Source: Devosia marina (GTDB lineage: Bacteria; Pseudomonadota; Alphaproteobacteria; Rhizobiales; Devosiaceae). From it: a stretch of 64,000 nt of DNA. Both the position numbers and the translations under genes were made by a program. The stretch covers positions 806,001 through 870,000 of the forward strand of contig NZ_WQRF01000001.1 in NCBI RefSeq assembly GCF_009758415.1. The letters are read 5' to 3'. Position 1 is the first letter of the stretch. Every line of letters begins with the position of its first letter. Under the pieces are notes generated by a model, which made no database searches, was not told the origin of the DNA, and saw only the letters and a list, made by a program, of their open reading frames with translations. Below, piece after piece: positions 1 through 9,416 of this stretch.

Positions 1-187
1 GCATTGGGTTGGCTTTGAGCCGTGCCGCGTAGCGGCAAAATTGGTCCGGTGGACCCATTTTAGGCTGAAAGGCCATGAAAGCTGTGCTCGAATGGCGGGC
101 AAAGCCGTGCCGGAGGCCTAATCTCCCTGGTGGGCGAACTTTAGGCTCAAAAGCTACTCGGCCTATGGTCGAATGGCGGGCAAAGCT
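1..187. repeat. Degenerate tandem repeat, period about 81 bp
   Basis: Two landmarks recur exactly 81 bp apart. TTAGGCT is at 60-66 and 141-147, and the 18-mer TCGAATGGCGGGCAAAGC is at 88-105 and 169-186. A partial earlier copy is suggested by GCCGTGCCG at 19-27 and 104-112 and by similarity of 43-59 to 124-140. The window therefore opens inside at least 2.3 degenerate copies. Two short hairpins lie in it: GCCGC/GCGGC at 24-36 and GGTCC/GGACC at 43-55. The repeat ends about 70 bp before the tmk start. An open frame crosses it and joins tmk, but I read that as fortuitous. No function is recognised. Confidence 0.6.
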
Positions 188-254
188 GGCTCCTCCCTTT
201 TCCCGTGCGCGCAGGTGTCCTAAAAGAGACCCGGATCAAGGAATCAGCCTGCCC

Positions 255-941
255 ATGCTTGAAGCGCCAAATCGACGCCCAGCTCGCTTCATCACCTTCG
301 AAGGGGGCGAAGGGGTTGGCAAGTCGACTCAGGTTCGGCGTCTGCTCAACAATCTGGCCCATCATGCCATCGAGGCGGTGCGCACCCGCGAGCCCGGCGG
401 CACCCCCAAGGCAGAAGCGATCCGCTCCTTCATCCTGCAGGGTCGCTCGGAGGCATGGGGCGCCGGTTCGGAAGCGGTGCTGTTTGCCGCGGCCCGGCTC
501 GATCACGTCAACCAGCTCATCGCGCCCAATCTTGAAAAGGGCACCTGGGTCATTTCCGACCGCTTCTGCGATTCGACTCGGGCCTATCAGGGCCTGACAG
601 GTGGCGTCGATGACAAGCTCATCGACGCGCTGGAAAATCTCGCCCTCGACGGTCACACCCCGGACCTGACCATAGTTCTCGACATGGACCCGGCCATCGC
701 TTTCCGCCGCGTCGAGCAGCGCGCCGTCGAAGATGGCCTGCAATTGACGGGCGACCGGTTCGAGAAGGAGGAGCTGGATTGGCATCAGCGCCTGCGCGAA
801 AATTTTCTCGACATCGCCCGCCGCAATGCCGACCGCTGCGTCGTGATCTCCGCCGAGCAGGACGAGGAAGCGCTCGAAGCCGCCATATGGGATGTCGTCA
901 GCGCCCGCTTCCCCGAACTCCAGGGCAGACCGGTCTCGTGA
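255..941 (+). CDS. tmk: Thymidylate kinase
   Basis: Phosphorylates dTMP to dTDP with ATP in the cytosol, the last specific step of dTTP supply. About 228 aa, normal for the family. The P-loop is EGGEGVGKST at residues 16-25, followed by TREPGG and then DRFCDSTRAYQG, the family's DRY/S-type substrate signature. The lid region carries basic residues near the C-terminus. The frame is open upstream to base 75, but the extra 60 codons lie in the tandem repeat and have no kinase homology, so the ATG with AAGGAA about 12 nt upstream is chosen. It heads a run with holB, metG, tatD and an MBL gene. holB follows after 19 bp. Confidence 0.95.
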   Translation: MLEAPNRRPARFITFEGGEGVGKSTQVRRLLNNLAHHAIEAVRTREPGGTPKAEAIRSFILQGRSEAWGAGSEAVLFAAARLDHVNQLIAPNLEKGTWVISDRFCDSTRAYQGLTGGVDDKLIDALENLALDGHTPDLTIVLDMDPAIAFRRVEQRAVEDGLQLTGDRFEKEELDWHQRLRENFLDIARRNADRCVVISAEQDEEALEAAIWDVVSARFPELQGRPVS

Positions 942-960
942 CACCTGAAGGACCAGCTGC

Positions 961-1986
961 GTGACCGATCCAACCGCGCTTCCCGACCTGCCGCTGCCCG
1001 AACAGCGTCAGGTGGCCATAGGACATGACGCGGCCCGAACGGCCGTCCTGACCCAATTGGCCGAGCACCGGCTCCCCGGCGCCATCATGCTGCAGGGCCC
1101 GCAGGGTATCGGCAAGGCCACATTGGCCTTTGAGCTGGCCACGGCCATTCTGACCGCGACTGGCGACGAAGACCCCAAGCGCGTGCGCGAACAGGTAGCG
1201 GCGCTGTCGCACCCCAATCTGGCGCTGCTCCGCCGCCGCCCCAAGGATGCCAAGGGCTATTATTCCGTCATTCGCGTCGAAGATATCCGCGAGCTGCGCG
1301 AAACTCTCCAGCACACCAGGGGCAGGTCAGGGCACCGCATCGCCATTCTCGATAGCATCGACGAGTGCAATCCCTCCGCGGCTAACGCGCTGCTCAAGAC
1401 GCTCGAAGAGCCGCCGTCCGACACGACATTCCTGCTCGTTTCGCACCGTCCCGGTCAGTTGCTGCCCACCATCCGCTCGCGTTGCCAGAACCTGGCCATG
1501 CGCGGTTTGACCGATGACATGGTCCGGGCCGTCGTCGCCAGCAGCCATCCCGGCCTGGATGCCGCGACGCTGGAGCGCGCCGTACAACTCGCGGGCGGTC
1601 GGCCACGCCGGGCTTTTGAAACCCTGGCCCTGGCCGAAAATTCGCCCGTCGGCGCATTGCTCGCCTGGTTGCAGGGCCCCGAGCGCATGCCCGTCGCGGC
1701 GCAGATCCAGCTTGCCGATGCTCTGGGCGCCGATGCGCAGGGGCCGGACATGTCCTTTGCCCGTGAAATTCTTAACGACTGGCTGGCCCATGAGATGCGG
1801 GAGGCCGCCATGCACCCCACGGGGCGTTCGCGGCTTGCCTCGGCCACCGAGCTATGGGAGAAGGCAGGCGCACTTCTGGGCGAAGCCGACAGCGTCAATC
1901 TCGACATGAAACAGACGCTGGCGGTCATCTTCGACGCCATCCGGAAGCATTGCGCCCTGTTTGCCAATCCTGCCGAGCCAGCATGA
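961..1986 (+). CDS. holB: DNA polymerase III subunit delta prime
   Basis: A clamp-loader AAA+ subunit that helps open the sliding clamp with tau/gamma and delta. 341 aa from a GTG start. The P-loop is [10 protein letters not shown] near residue 45. It then has the signature [12 protein letters not shown] and the sensor/arginine-finger segment IRSRCQ. The second half is the usual less conserved collar region. The stop overlaps the metG start in an ATGA, implying translational coupling. The tmk-holB-metG order is common in alphaproteobacteria. Confidence 0.93.
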   Translation: MTDPTALPDLPLPEQRQVAIGHDAARTAVLTQLAEHRLPGAIMLQGPQGIGKATLAFELATAILTATGDEDPKRVREQVAALSHPNLALLRRRPKDAKGYYSVIRVEDIRELRETLQHTRGRSGHRIAILDSIDECNPSAANALLKTLEEPPSDTTFLLVSHRPGQLLPTIRSRCQNLAMRGLTDDMVRAVVASSHPGLDAATLERAVQLAGGRPRRAFETLALAENSPVGALLAWLQGPERMPVAAQIQLADALGADAQGPDMSFAREILNDWLAHEMREAAMHPTGRSRLASATELWEKAGALLGEADSVNLDMKQTLAVIFDAIRKHCALFANPAEPA

Positions 1987-3533
1987 CCTCCAAGCCGTTT
2001 TACGTCACCACCGCGATCTCCTACCCCAATGGCGCGCCGCACATCGGCCACGCCTATGAGATGATCGCGACCGACGCCATCGCCCGCTGGAAGCGCCTTG
2101 AGGGCCGCGAGGTCTATTTCCTCACCGGCACGGACGAACACGGCATCAAGATGGTGCAGACCGCCGCCAAGGAAGGCGTTCCCGTTCGCGAACTGGCCGA
2201 CCGCAATGCCGGCGCGTTCAAGGCGCTGGCCGGAGCGCTGAATCTGTCCAACGACGATTTCATCCGCACCACCGAACAGCGCCATCACGAGGCTTCGCAG
2301 GCCATCTGGAAGAAGATGGCCTCCAGCAGCAATGGCGACATTTTCCAGTCCACCTACAAGGGTTGGTACTCGGTCCGCGACGAGGCCTATTTCGATGAAG
2401 ACGAACTCACTGAAAAGGACGGCAAGCGGTTCGCGCCGTCGGGCGCCGAGGTCGAATGGGTCGAGGAGCCGACCTATTTCTTTCGCCTTTCGGCCTATCA
2501 GCAGAAGCTACTCGATCTTTATGAGGCCAATCCCGATTTCATTGCGCCCAAGGAGCGGCGCAATGAAATCATCTCATTCGTAAAGAGCGGCCTGCAGGAC
2601 CTCTCCATCTCCCGCACCACCTTTGACTGGGGCATTCCGGTGCCCGACGCGCCGGGTCATGTCATGTATGTCTGGGTCGACGCCCTGACCAACTACATCA
2701 CCGGCGTTGGCTATCCTGACGAGAACAACGAACTGTTCAAGAAGTTCTGGCCGGCGGACCTGCATGTCATCGGCAAGGACATCATCCGCTTCCATACGGT
2801 CTATTGGCCCGCCTTCCTGATGAGCGCCGGACTTGAGGTTCAGCACCGCGTCTTCGCGCATGGCTTCCTCACGGTCGATGGGCAGAAAATGAGCAAGTCG
2901 CTCGGCAATGTGATTGATCCCTTTGCCCTTGTCGAAACCTTCGGCCAGGACGCCGTACGCTATTTCTTCCTGCGCGAAGTCTCCTTCGGCAGCGATGGCG
3001 ACTACAGCCACGAAAAGCTGGTCAATCGCGTCAATGCCGACCTCGCCAACAATCTGGGCAATCTGGCGCAGCGCTCGCTTTCGATGATCAACAAGAACTG
3101 TGAGGGCAGGGTGCCTGAACTGGGCACGCTGACCGAGGCGGACAACGCCCTCATCGCCGAAGTCACCGAAGCCATCGCCGAAGCACAAAAGGCGATGGAC
3201 AAGCAATTGGTCCACGAAGCGACTGGCGCCATCGTTGGCGCGCTGAGCTCGGCCAACAACTACTTTGCCGCGCAGGAACCATGGGCGCTGAAAAAGACCG
3301 ATCCGGTCCGCATGGCGACCGTACTCTACGTTACGGCCGACACGGTCCGCCGCCTCGCCATACCCATGCTGGCCTTCGTACCCGCCTCGGCGGAGCGTCT
3401 CCTCGACCAGTTGGCTGTGCCCATTGACCAGCGTGTTCTCCAGGCTGCGTTCAATGCTAACAGTCTGCTAGCGAATACCGAGTTGCCCGCGCCCCAGGGC
3501 GTCTTCGCGCGCCTCGAAAAACCGGCCGAGTGA
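1983..3533 (+). CDS. metG: Methionyl-tRNA synthetase
   Basis: Charges tRNA-Met with methionine. 516 aa, a class I synthetase with the HIGH motif at residues 20-23 and KMSKS at about 302-306. [15 protein letters not shown] is the family's N-terminal signature. It is the shorter form with no appended C-terminal EMAP-type tRNA-binding domain. The frame runs open further upstream inside holB, but homology begins at this ATG, which overlaps the holB stop (ATGA). The stop in turn overlaps the tatD GTG, so the three genes look translationally coupled. Confidence 0.95.
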   Translation: MTSKPFYVTTAISYPNGAPHIGHAYEMIATDAIARWKRLEGREVYFLTGTDEHGIKMVQTAAKEGVPVRELADRNAGAFKALAGALNLSNDDFIRTTEQRHHEASQAIWKKMASSSNGDIFQSTYKGWYSVRDEAYFDEDELTEKDGKRFAPSGAEVEWVEEPTYFFRLSAYQQKLLDLYEANPDFIAPKERRNEIISFVKSGLQDLSISRTTFDWGIPVPDAPGHVMYVWVDALTNYITGVGYPDENNELFKKFWPADLHVIGKDIIRFHTVYWPAFLMSAGLEVQHRVFAHGFLTVDGQKMSKSLGNVIDPFALVETFGQDAVRYFFLREVSFGSDGDYSHEKLVNRVNADLANNLGNLAQRSLSMINKNCEGRVPELGTLTEADNALIAEVTEAIAEAQKAMDKQLVHEATGAIVGALSSANNYFAAQEPWALKKTDPVRMATVLYVTADTVRRLAIPMLAFVPASAERLLDQLAVPIDQRVLQAAFNANSLLANTELPAPQGVFARLEKPAE

Positions 3534-4315
3534 CCATGCTGATCGACAGCCATTGCCATCTCGATTTCGAAGCCCTGTCCGCCGATCTGGACGGCGTCAT
3601 GGCGCGTGCGGCCGCCGCCGGGGTCACCGGCATGGTGACGATATCCACAAGAGTGGAAAACTTTTCCACCTATGCGGGGCTGGCAGAACGTTATGAGAAC
3701 GTCTGGTGCTCTGTCGGCACCCATCCGCACAATGCGCATGAAGAGCTGCATATTCAGACGGATGAACTTGTCCGCCTAAGTGCCCATCCGCGCTGCGTTG
3801 CCATCGGCGAAGCGGGTCTCGACTATTTCTACGACAACGCCCCGCGCGATGCACAGGCCACCGGTCTGCGCCGCCATATCGCCGCCGCTCGCATCACCGG
3901 TCTTCCACTGATTATCCACAGCCGCCAGGCCGATGAAGACATGGCGGTTATCCTCGAGGAGGAAGCCGGGCAGGGGGCCTTCCCCTTCGTTCTACATTGC
4001 TTCACCGCAGGCATGGATCTGGCCAAACGCGCCCTTGCTCTGGGTGGCTATGTGTCCTTTTCGGGCATCATCACCTTCAAGAATGCCGAAGAAATTCGCG
4101 AGGTCGCCAAAATCGTGCCGGCTGATCGCTACCTCGTTGAGACCGACGCGCCCTATCTGGCACCCATCCCACACCGAGGCCAGTCCAACGAACCCAGCTT
4201 TGTGCGCCACACGGCCGAAAAGCTGGCCGATGTCCGTGGCATTTCGCTCGAACAGCTCGCCGCGGAATCGACTGCTAGTTTCGGGCGTCTCTTTTCCAAG
4301 ACCGGCGTGAGTTAG
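3530..4315 (+). CDS. tatD: TatD family metal-dependent hydrolase (3'-5' DNase)
   Basis: 261 aa amidohydrolase-superfamily TIM barrel. Metal ligands are visible: DSHCHLDF at the N-terminus, [27 protein letters not shown] and the late ETDAPYLAP. TatD/YcfH proteins act as metal-dependent nucleases. The exact substrate of this copy is not known. The start is a GTG sharing GTGA with the metG stop; an ATG two codons later (3536) is an equally good start. Only 3 bp separate its stop from the next start. Confidence 0.92.
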   Translation: MTMLIDSHCHLDFEALSADLDGVMARAAAAGVTGMVTISTRVENFSTYAGLAERYENVWCSVGTHPHNAHEELHIQTDELVRLSAHPRCVAIGEAGLDYFYDNAPRDAQATGLRRHIAAARITGLPLIIHSRQADEDMAVILEEEAGQGAFPFVLHCFTAGMDLAKRALALGGYVSFSGIITFKNAEEIREVAKIVPADRYLVETDAPYLAPIPHRGQSNEPSFVRHTAEKLADVRGISLEQLAAESTASFGRLFSKTGVS

Positions 4316-4318
4316 GCA

Positions 4319-5155
4319 GTGGCAGCACCCGACCGGATCATCGCGACCATATTGGGCTGCGGGTCATCCGGTGGCGTGCCGCGCATCGGCAATGCCTGGG
4401 GCGCCTGCGATCCCCATGAGCCGCGTAATCGCCGCCGCCGCTGTTCATTGCTGATCGAAGCCTGGCGCAATGGTGGCGAACACCCGACACGCGTGCTGAT
4501 CGACACTGGGGCCGATCTGCGCGAGCAATTGCTGGGCGCACAAGTCGATCGGCTGGACGCCGTTCTCTATACACATGAGCACGCCGACCATACCCACGGC
4601 ATCGACGATTTGCGCGTTCTGGCGTTGCACAACCGGCGCCGCGTTGACGTCTATTTCTCCGCAAGCTGCGGTGCGCGTCTCCGCGAGGCCTTCGGCTACT
4701 GCTTTTCGACCCCGCCCGGAAGCGCCTATCCGCCCATCCTCAACGCCCACGAAATCGCCACGGGCGACACCGTGTCGGTTGATGGCCCGGGTGGCACGTT
4801 GGACCTCAACGCCTTTGACCTGGTCCATGGCGATATCAAGGCTTTTGGCTACCGCATTGGCGGCCTGGCTTATTGTTGCGATCTCTCGGCCGTACCCGCC
4901 GCCGCGCATTCTGCCTTGCAGGACCTCGATATCTGGATCGTTGACGCACTGCGCCCAACGCCACATCCGAGTCATCTGAGCTTGCCTGAAACACTCGAAC
5001 TGATCGAACGCTTCCAGCCGCGCCAGGCCGTGCTCACCAATATGCACATCGATCTCGACTACGCCGCCACCGAAGCCGAAACACCGCCAAACGTGACACC
5101 GGCCTTTGACGGCATGCAGATCGACGTCGTCAGTGGTCGCGTCCTCAATCGTTGA
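4319..5155 (+). CDS. Metallo-beta-lactamase fold hydrolase, PhnP-like
   Basis: 278 aa cytosolic MBL-fold protein with a GTG start. The N-terminus LGCGSSGGVPRIGNAWGACD and the metal motif HEHADHTHGIDDLR near residue 92 match PhnP-like phosphodiesterases, which open cyclic phosphates. Further ligands are likely in the VHGD segment and in a late NMHIDLDY. It is the last gene of the tmk run, directly after tatD, a common alphaproteobacterial neighbour. The phn operon itself is absent here, so a role in phosphonate use cannot be inferred. The substrate is unknown. Confidence 0.88.
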   Translation: MAAPDRIIATILGCGSSGGVPRIGNAWGACDPHEPRNRRRRCSLLIEAWRNGGEHPTRVLIDTGADLREQLLGAQVDRLDAVLYTHEHADHTHGIDDLRVLALHNRRRVDVYFSASCGARLREAFGYCFSTPPGSAYPPILNAHEIATGDTVSVDGPGGTLDLNAFDLVHGDIKAFGYRIGGLAYCCDLSAVPAAAHSALQDLDIWIVDALRPTPHPSHLSLPETLELIERFQPRQAVLTNMHIDLDYAATEAETPPNVTPAFDGMQIDVVSGRVLNR

Positions 5156-5415
5156 GCGGACATGGCTGCGTATATGGAAAGCGGCTACGTTGCCAGAGTC
5201 GGGAACAATCCATCAGCGCTTCTACGTTTCCGATACTGCAGGGACACCAAACCTCAGCGTTCCCGCCAAATGCTAACACCTGCAAGTTCCATAATATATA
5301 TTACGCGAAGAGTTTGTGTGCGGAATTCTGTCCGTTCCCCAAACCGCAATGTCCCACGTCCCTCACGCTTTGCTATGGTGCACGCACCGAATCCCAATCA
5401 CCCGGACACTCAGTG

Positions 5416-6225
5416 ATGCAGCCATCCCGAGACATTTCCCGCCTCATCGAGATCATGGCCGCGCTGCGCGATCCGGATGGCGGTTGCCCCTGGGATCTGG
5501 TGCAGGATTTCCGCTCCATCCGCCACTACACAATCGAAGAAGCTTATGAGGTCGCCGACGCCATCGAGCGCGAGGACTTTGGCGATCTGCGCGAGGAACT
5601 GGGCGATTTGCTGCTTCAGCCGATCTACCATGCACAGATGGCCAAGGAAGCCGGCCATTTCGACATTGGCGATGTCGTCGAAACCATCACCGAAAAGCTG
5701 ATCCGCCGGCATCCCCATGTCTTTGGCGATGTGGTGGCTGATGGCGCCGCGGATGCGCAGGAGCGCTGGGAAGCCATCAAAGTGCACGAGAGGGCTGCCA
5801 AGGCCGAACGCAAAGGCGATGCCGAACCTTCCATTCTCGACGACGTACCGCAAGTGCTGCCCGCCCTCGCCCGCGCTGAAAAACTCACCAAGCGCGCGGC
5901 CAAGGTCGGCTTCGACTGGCCCGACCTGCCGGCCGTCCGCGCCAAGATCGAGGAAGAACTGGCGGAAGTCGTCGAGGCCGAAGCCTCGGGCGATGAGAAT
6001 GCCCTGCGCGAGGAAATCGGCGATCTGCTCTTTGCTGTCGCCAATCTGGCGCGCAAGGCCGGCGTGGACCCCGAGGCCGCACTCCGCGACGCCAATTCCA
6101 AGTTCACGCGGCGCTTCCACTATGTCGAGTCCCGCTGCCGCGAAGACGCGATCGAACCCGCCGTAGCTGGCTTGGATCGCCTGGATGGCTACTGGAACGA
6201 GATCCGGTCCAAAGACAAGACCTAG
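5416..6225 (+). CDS. mazG: Nucleoside triphosphate pyrophosphohydrolase MazG
   Basis: Hydrolyses NTPs/dNTPs to NMP and PPi, a house-cleaning enzyme also tied to (p)ppGpp control in E. coli. 269 aa with two tandem MazG domains. The first carries GGCPWDLVQD and EEAYEVADAIE with EELGDLLLQ; the second carries EEELAEVVEAE and EEIGDLLFAV. These are the acidic Mg-binding helices. The frame is open to 5152, but homology starts at this ATG. The 260 bp before it hold no gene; they include a perfect 12-bp A/T palindrome at 5292-5303. The stop shares a CTAG with the convergent hflX stop. Confidence 0.94.
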   Translation: MQPSRDISRLIEIMAALRDPDGGCPWDLVQDFRSIRHYTIEEAYEVADAIEREDFGDLREELGDLLLQPIYHAQMAKEAGHFDIGDVVETITEKLIRRHPHVFGDVVADGAADAQERWEAIKVHERAAKAERKGDAEPSILDDVPQVLPALARAEKLTKRAAKVGFDWPDLPAVRAKIEEELAEVVEAEASGDENALREEIGDLLFAVANLARKAGVDPEAALRDANSKFTRRFHYVESRCREDAIEPAVAGLDRLDGYWNEIRSKDKT

Positions 6226-7589
6226 AGATCTGAGACGGCGATCCGGCCGTTGAACCGCTCGAGAAACGCCGCACGATGCCTCGGATCGACGCGCACGACG
6301 AAGTCCGAGCCCTGCTCATTGGCCTCGTCCCGCGAGATCACCTCGGCATTGGAGTGCAGCCAGCCGATATCACTGCCTGCGCTATGCGGCACATGCACGT
6401 GATAGGTCCGGCTCTGTTCGCTCAGCAATTGCTCGATTTTGAGCCGCAGCGCATCCAGCCCCCGTCCGGTGTGAGCCGATACAGGCAAGGTCGCCACTAC
6501 CTTGCCGGCAGGCGCCGCTGACGCCAGGGCAAGCCCCGGCTCATCGAGCAGATCGATCTTGTTCCAGACCTCGACGATGGGCGTTGTCTCCGAGGAAACA
6601 CCCAGCTCTTCGAGTACGGTCAGAACATCCTGCGCCTGCGCGGCATGATCGGGATTGGCGATATCGCGCACATGCAGGATGATGTCGGCATCCACCACTT
6701 CTTCCAGGGTTGCCCGGAAGGCCGCCACCAGATCGTGCGGCAAATCAGCGACGAAACCCACCGTGTCGCTCAACATCACCTCGCGCCCATGCGGCAGGGC
6801 AATCTTGCGCACGGTGGTGTCCAACGTGGCAAACAACAGGTTTTCTGCAAACACCCCTGCCCCGGTCAACACATTGAACAGGCTGGATTTTCCGGCGTTT
6901 GTATAGCCCACGAGCGCCACCACCGGGATCAGCGCCTTCGTGCGCTGCCGGCGCTGCTGCTCGCGCGTCTTCTTGACCTTCTCCAGCCTGTCCTCGAGCA
7001 GCACGATCCGCTCGGTGATCTGACGGCGGTCGCTTTCGATCTGGGTTTCGCCCGGACCACCCATGAAGCCGGTGCCGCCGCTGCCACGCTGCCGCTCCAG
7101 GTGGGTCCAGGAGCGCACCAGGCGCCCCTTCTGGTAATTGAGATGGGCCAGTTCCACCTGCAACACGCCTTCGCGCGTCGCCGCCCGCTCGCCAAAAATT
7201 TCCAGGATCAGCGCGGTACGGTCGAGCACCTTGGTGCCGGTTTCCCGCTCCAGATTGCGCTGCTGGATCGGCGTCAAGGCCGAGTCGACCAGCAGAAGCT
7301 CGATATCTTCCGCCTTCACCTTCTCGGCGAGCGTGGCTACATGGCCCGCTCCGATATAGGTCGCCGGTCGGATTTCACGCACCCGCACGACTTCGGAGAA
7401 GATGATGTCGAGCGCTATAGCCCCCGCCAGGCCTTCGAACTCGGCCTGCCGCGCATCGATGTCGTGATAGCTGGATTTGCCGCGCACATCGGGACACACA
7501 AGCCCGGTTCGCGTCGGCTGGGCCTGGCGATCAATAAAGGGCTTCGGGCCACCAGCCTGGGCGTCCCGCTCGTCGTCAAATTCGTGCAT
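6222..7589 (-). CDS. hflX: GTPase HflX
   Basis: A ribosome-associated GTPase that splits stalled 70S ribosomes under stress. 455 aa. The N-terminal HflX domain is followed by a glycine-rich linker (GTGFMGGPGETQIE). The G domain carries VGYTNAGKSS (G1), DTVGF (G3) and WNKIDL (G4). The ATG lies 8 bp after the hfq stop, so hfq and hflX are one operon. It ends tail-to-tail on mazG with a 4-bp overlap of stop codons. Confidence 0.95.
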   Translation of the reverse strand: MHEFDDERDAQAGGPKPFIDRQAQPTRTGLVCPDVRGKSSYHDIDARQAEFEGLAGAIALDIIFSEVVRVREIRPATYIGAGHVATLAEKVKAEDIELLLVDSALTPIQQRNLERETGTKVLDRTALILEIFGERAATREGVLQVELAHLNYQKGRLVRSWTHLERQRGSGGTGFMGGPGETQIESDRRQITERIVLLEDRLEKVKKTREQQRRQRTKALIPVVALVGYTNAGKSSLFNVLTGAGVFAENLLFATLDTTVRKIALPHGREVMLSDTVGFVADLPHDLVAAFRATLEEVVDADIILHVRDIANPDHAAQAQDVLTVLEELGVSSETTPIVEVWNKIDLLDEPGLALASAAPAGKVVATLPVSAHTGRGLDALRLKIEQLLSEQSRTYHVHVPHSAGSDIGWLHSNAEVISRDEANEQGSDFVVRVDPRHRAAFLERFNGRIAVSDL

Positions 7590-7597
7590 ATAAGCGG

Positions 7598-7849
7598 TCA
7601 GTCGTGATCTGTGCTCTGCTCGGGATCAAACAACTGGATCGGCGCGCCGGGCATAATGGTTGAGATGGCGTGCTTATAAACCAGTTGCGACTGCGCGTCA
7701 CGCCGCAGCAGCAGACAGAAATTGTCGAACCAGGTAATCACGCCCTGCAGCTTGACTCCGTTCACCAGAAAGATGGTGACGGGTACTTTCTGCTTGCGCA
7801 CGTGGTTGAGAAAGGAATCCTGCAGGTTTTGCTGCTTTTCGCTAGCCAT
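7598..7849 (-). CDS. hfq: RNA chaperone Hfq
   Basis: Hexameric Sm-like protein that helps small RNAs pair with mRNAs. 83 aa. Sm1 is seen in [13 protein letters not shown] and [10 protein letters not shown]; the Sm2 signature is [10 protein letters not shown]. The short acidic tail is typical of alphaproteobacterial Hfq. An AGAGG lies upstream of the ATG. About 180 bp separate it from the ntrX stop, enough for its own promoter, although read-through from ntrYX is likely. No convincing sigma70 promoter could be picked by eye. Confidence 0.97.
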   Translation of the reverse strand: MASEKQQNLQDSFLNHVRKQKVPVTIFLVNGVKLQGVITWFDNFCLLLRRDAQSQLVYKHAISTIMPGAPIQLFDPEQSTDHD

Positions 7850-8033
7850 GTTTGGCCTCTTTACCGCGGCTTTATTGTCGCTGTTCTTGTCGCAATTGCT
7901 TGCGTCCGAATCCTGATGAGACTGCCGCCCAGCCCCGGGATCCGAATTATCATATCTTAGTCACTATGGCACAGTTGCGCAGAACTGCCTACCCGCCCAC
8001 CGCGCATGGCTGAGAGCTATTTTCATCGTGTTT

Positions 8034-9416
8034 TCAGAGACCCAGCGATTTTATCTTGCGATGCAGGGCACTGCGCTCCATGCCTACAAACTCCGCAGTC
8101 TTGGAAATATTGCCACCAAAGCGCTCGATCTGCGCCAGCAGATATTGCCGCTCAAACACTTCCCTCGCGTCGCGCAGCGGCAGGCTCATCAGATGTGCCG
8201 AGGCATCCGCGTCACCAACCGTCGGCAACACCTCGCCAATGTCCGAGGGCAGCATGGCGGCTGTTATCACGCCGCCTTCAGGCTGCTGGTCCTTCATCAG
8301 GATCAGCAGGCGCTCGATGGAATTGCGCAATTGCCGCGCATTGCCCGGCCAGTCCTGCGCCTGCAGCACGGCCATGGCATCCTCGCCAACGTTCAACCGC
8401 TGCAGGTTGTGCATGCGGCAGACCTGCTCGATAAATACAGACACCAACGGCGGCACATCCTCGCGGCGCTCCTTGAGCGGCGTTAGGGGCAGCGGCACGA
8501 TGGAGAGGCGGTGGAACAGGTCCGAGCGGAATTCTCCGGCCTCCACCTGCGCCGCCACATTCTGCGAACTCGACGATATGATACGCACGTCGATCGGCAC
8601 CGCCTGGCTCCCGCCCACACGCTGGAACCGGTTTTCCACAAGCGTGCGCAACAAAGCGGCCTGCACCGGCTGCGGCAAGGTGGTTACTTCAGAGAGATAG
8701 AGTGTCCCCCCATGAGCCCGCTCCAGCGCCCCGACCTCGACCTTGAGCAGGCCCGTCTTGTCGCGCGCCTCGCGGCCAAACAAGACCACCGACACTTCCT
8801 CGGGGGCATAGAGCGAGGCATTAATCTCGACAAACGGCGCGTCGGCGCGCGGGCTACGCTGGTGAATCTGGCGCGCCACAAGGCCCTTGCCTGCCCCGCT
8901 GGGCCCGGAAATGAAGATGCGCGAATTGGTCGGCGCCGATTTTTCTATCACCCCGCGCACCTGCTGCAGCGCCGGCGAAGTCCCCACCATATCCAGGCTC
9001 TTGCTCGCCGAACGCTCCTTCAGTTCAGCCACTTCGCTGCGCAGGCGTGTCGCTTCCATGGCGCGCTGCGTGACATGGAGGAGCCGGTCGATCTTGAAGG
9101 GCTTTTCAATATAATCATAAGCACCCCGACGGATCGCCGACACCGCCGTTTCGACATTGCCGTGGCCGGATATCATCACCACCGGCATATCGGGGTGCTG
9201 GCTCTGGAACACATCGAGCAATTGCAGTCCGTCGAGCCGCGAGCCTTGCATCCAGATGTCGAGAAACACCAGGCTTGGGCGGCGCCGGGCGATTTCGTTC
9301 AGCCCGCTATCGGCATCATGGGCCTGCCGCGCCTCATAGCCTTCGTCCTCGAGGATCCCCGCGATCAGGTCACGGATATCGTCCTCGTCATCAATGATCA
9401 GAATGTCCAAAGCCAT
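8034..9416 (-). CDS. ntrX: NtrX response regulator, degenerate AAA+ domain
   Basis: Partner of the NtrY kinase in nitrogen/redox signalling. 460 aa in the order receiver, AAA+, Fis-type HTH. The receiver has IIDDEDD at the N-terminus and the phospho-acceptor in LVFLDIWM (about D53). The AAA+ domain keeps a Walker A (GPSGAGKG) and the arginine-finger segment RSDLFHRLS. The GAFTGA sigma54-contact loop is missing, replaced by a short LFGREARDKTG. The Walker B Asp is Ser (TLYLSEV). The C-terminus ends in an intact Fis HTH (GNISKTAEFVGMERSALHRK). It probably binds DNA without activating sigma54. It starts directly after the ntrY stop. Confidence 0.93.
   Translation of the reverse strand: MALDILIIDDEDDIRDLIAGILEDEGYEARQAHDADSGLNEIARRRPSLVFLDIWMQGSRLDGLQLLDVFQSQHPDMPVVMISGHGNVETAVSAIRRGAYDYIEKPFKIDRLLHVTQRAMEATRLRSEVAELKERSASKSLDMVGTSPALQQVRGVIEKSAPTNSRIFISGPSGAGKGLVARQIHQRSPRADAPFVEINASLYAPEEVSVVLFGREARDKTGLLKVEVGALERAHGGTLYLSEVTTLPQPVQAALLRTLVENRFQRVGGSQAVPIDVRIISSSSQNVAAQVEAGEFRSDLFHRLSIVPLPLTPLKERREDVPPLVSVFIEQVCRMHNLQRLNVGEDAMAVLQAQDWPGNARQLRNSIERLLILMKDQQPEGGVITAAMLPSDIGEVLPTVGDADASAHLMSLPLRDAREVFERQYLLAQIERFGGNISKTAEFVGMERSALHRKIKSLGL

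Noticed and set aside
5292..5303. 12-bp A/T palindrome as the mazG promoter
   Set aside because: No matching -35 at a proper distance; kept only as a remark.
5152..5415. N-terminal extension of mazG overlapping the MBL stop
   Set aside because: No MazG homology; the peptide is compositionally odd and the internal ATG gives the normal family length.
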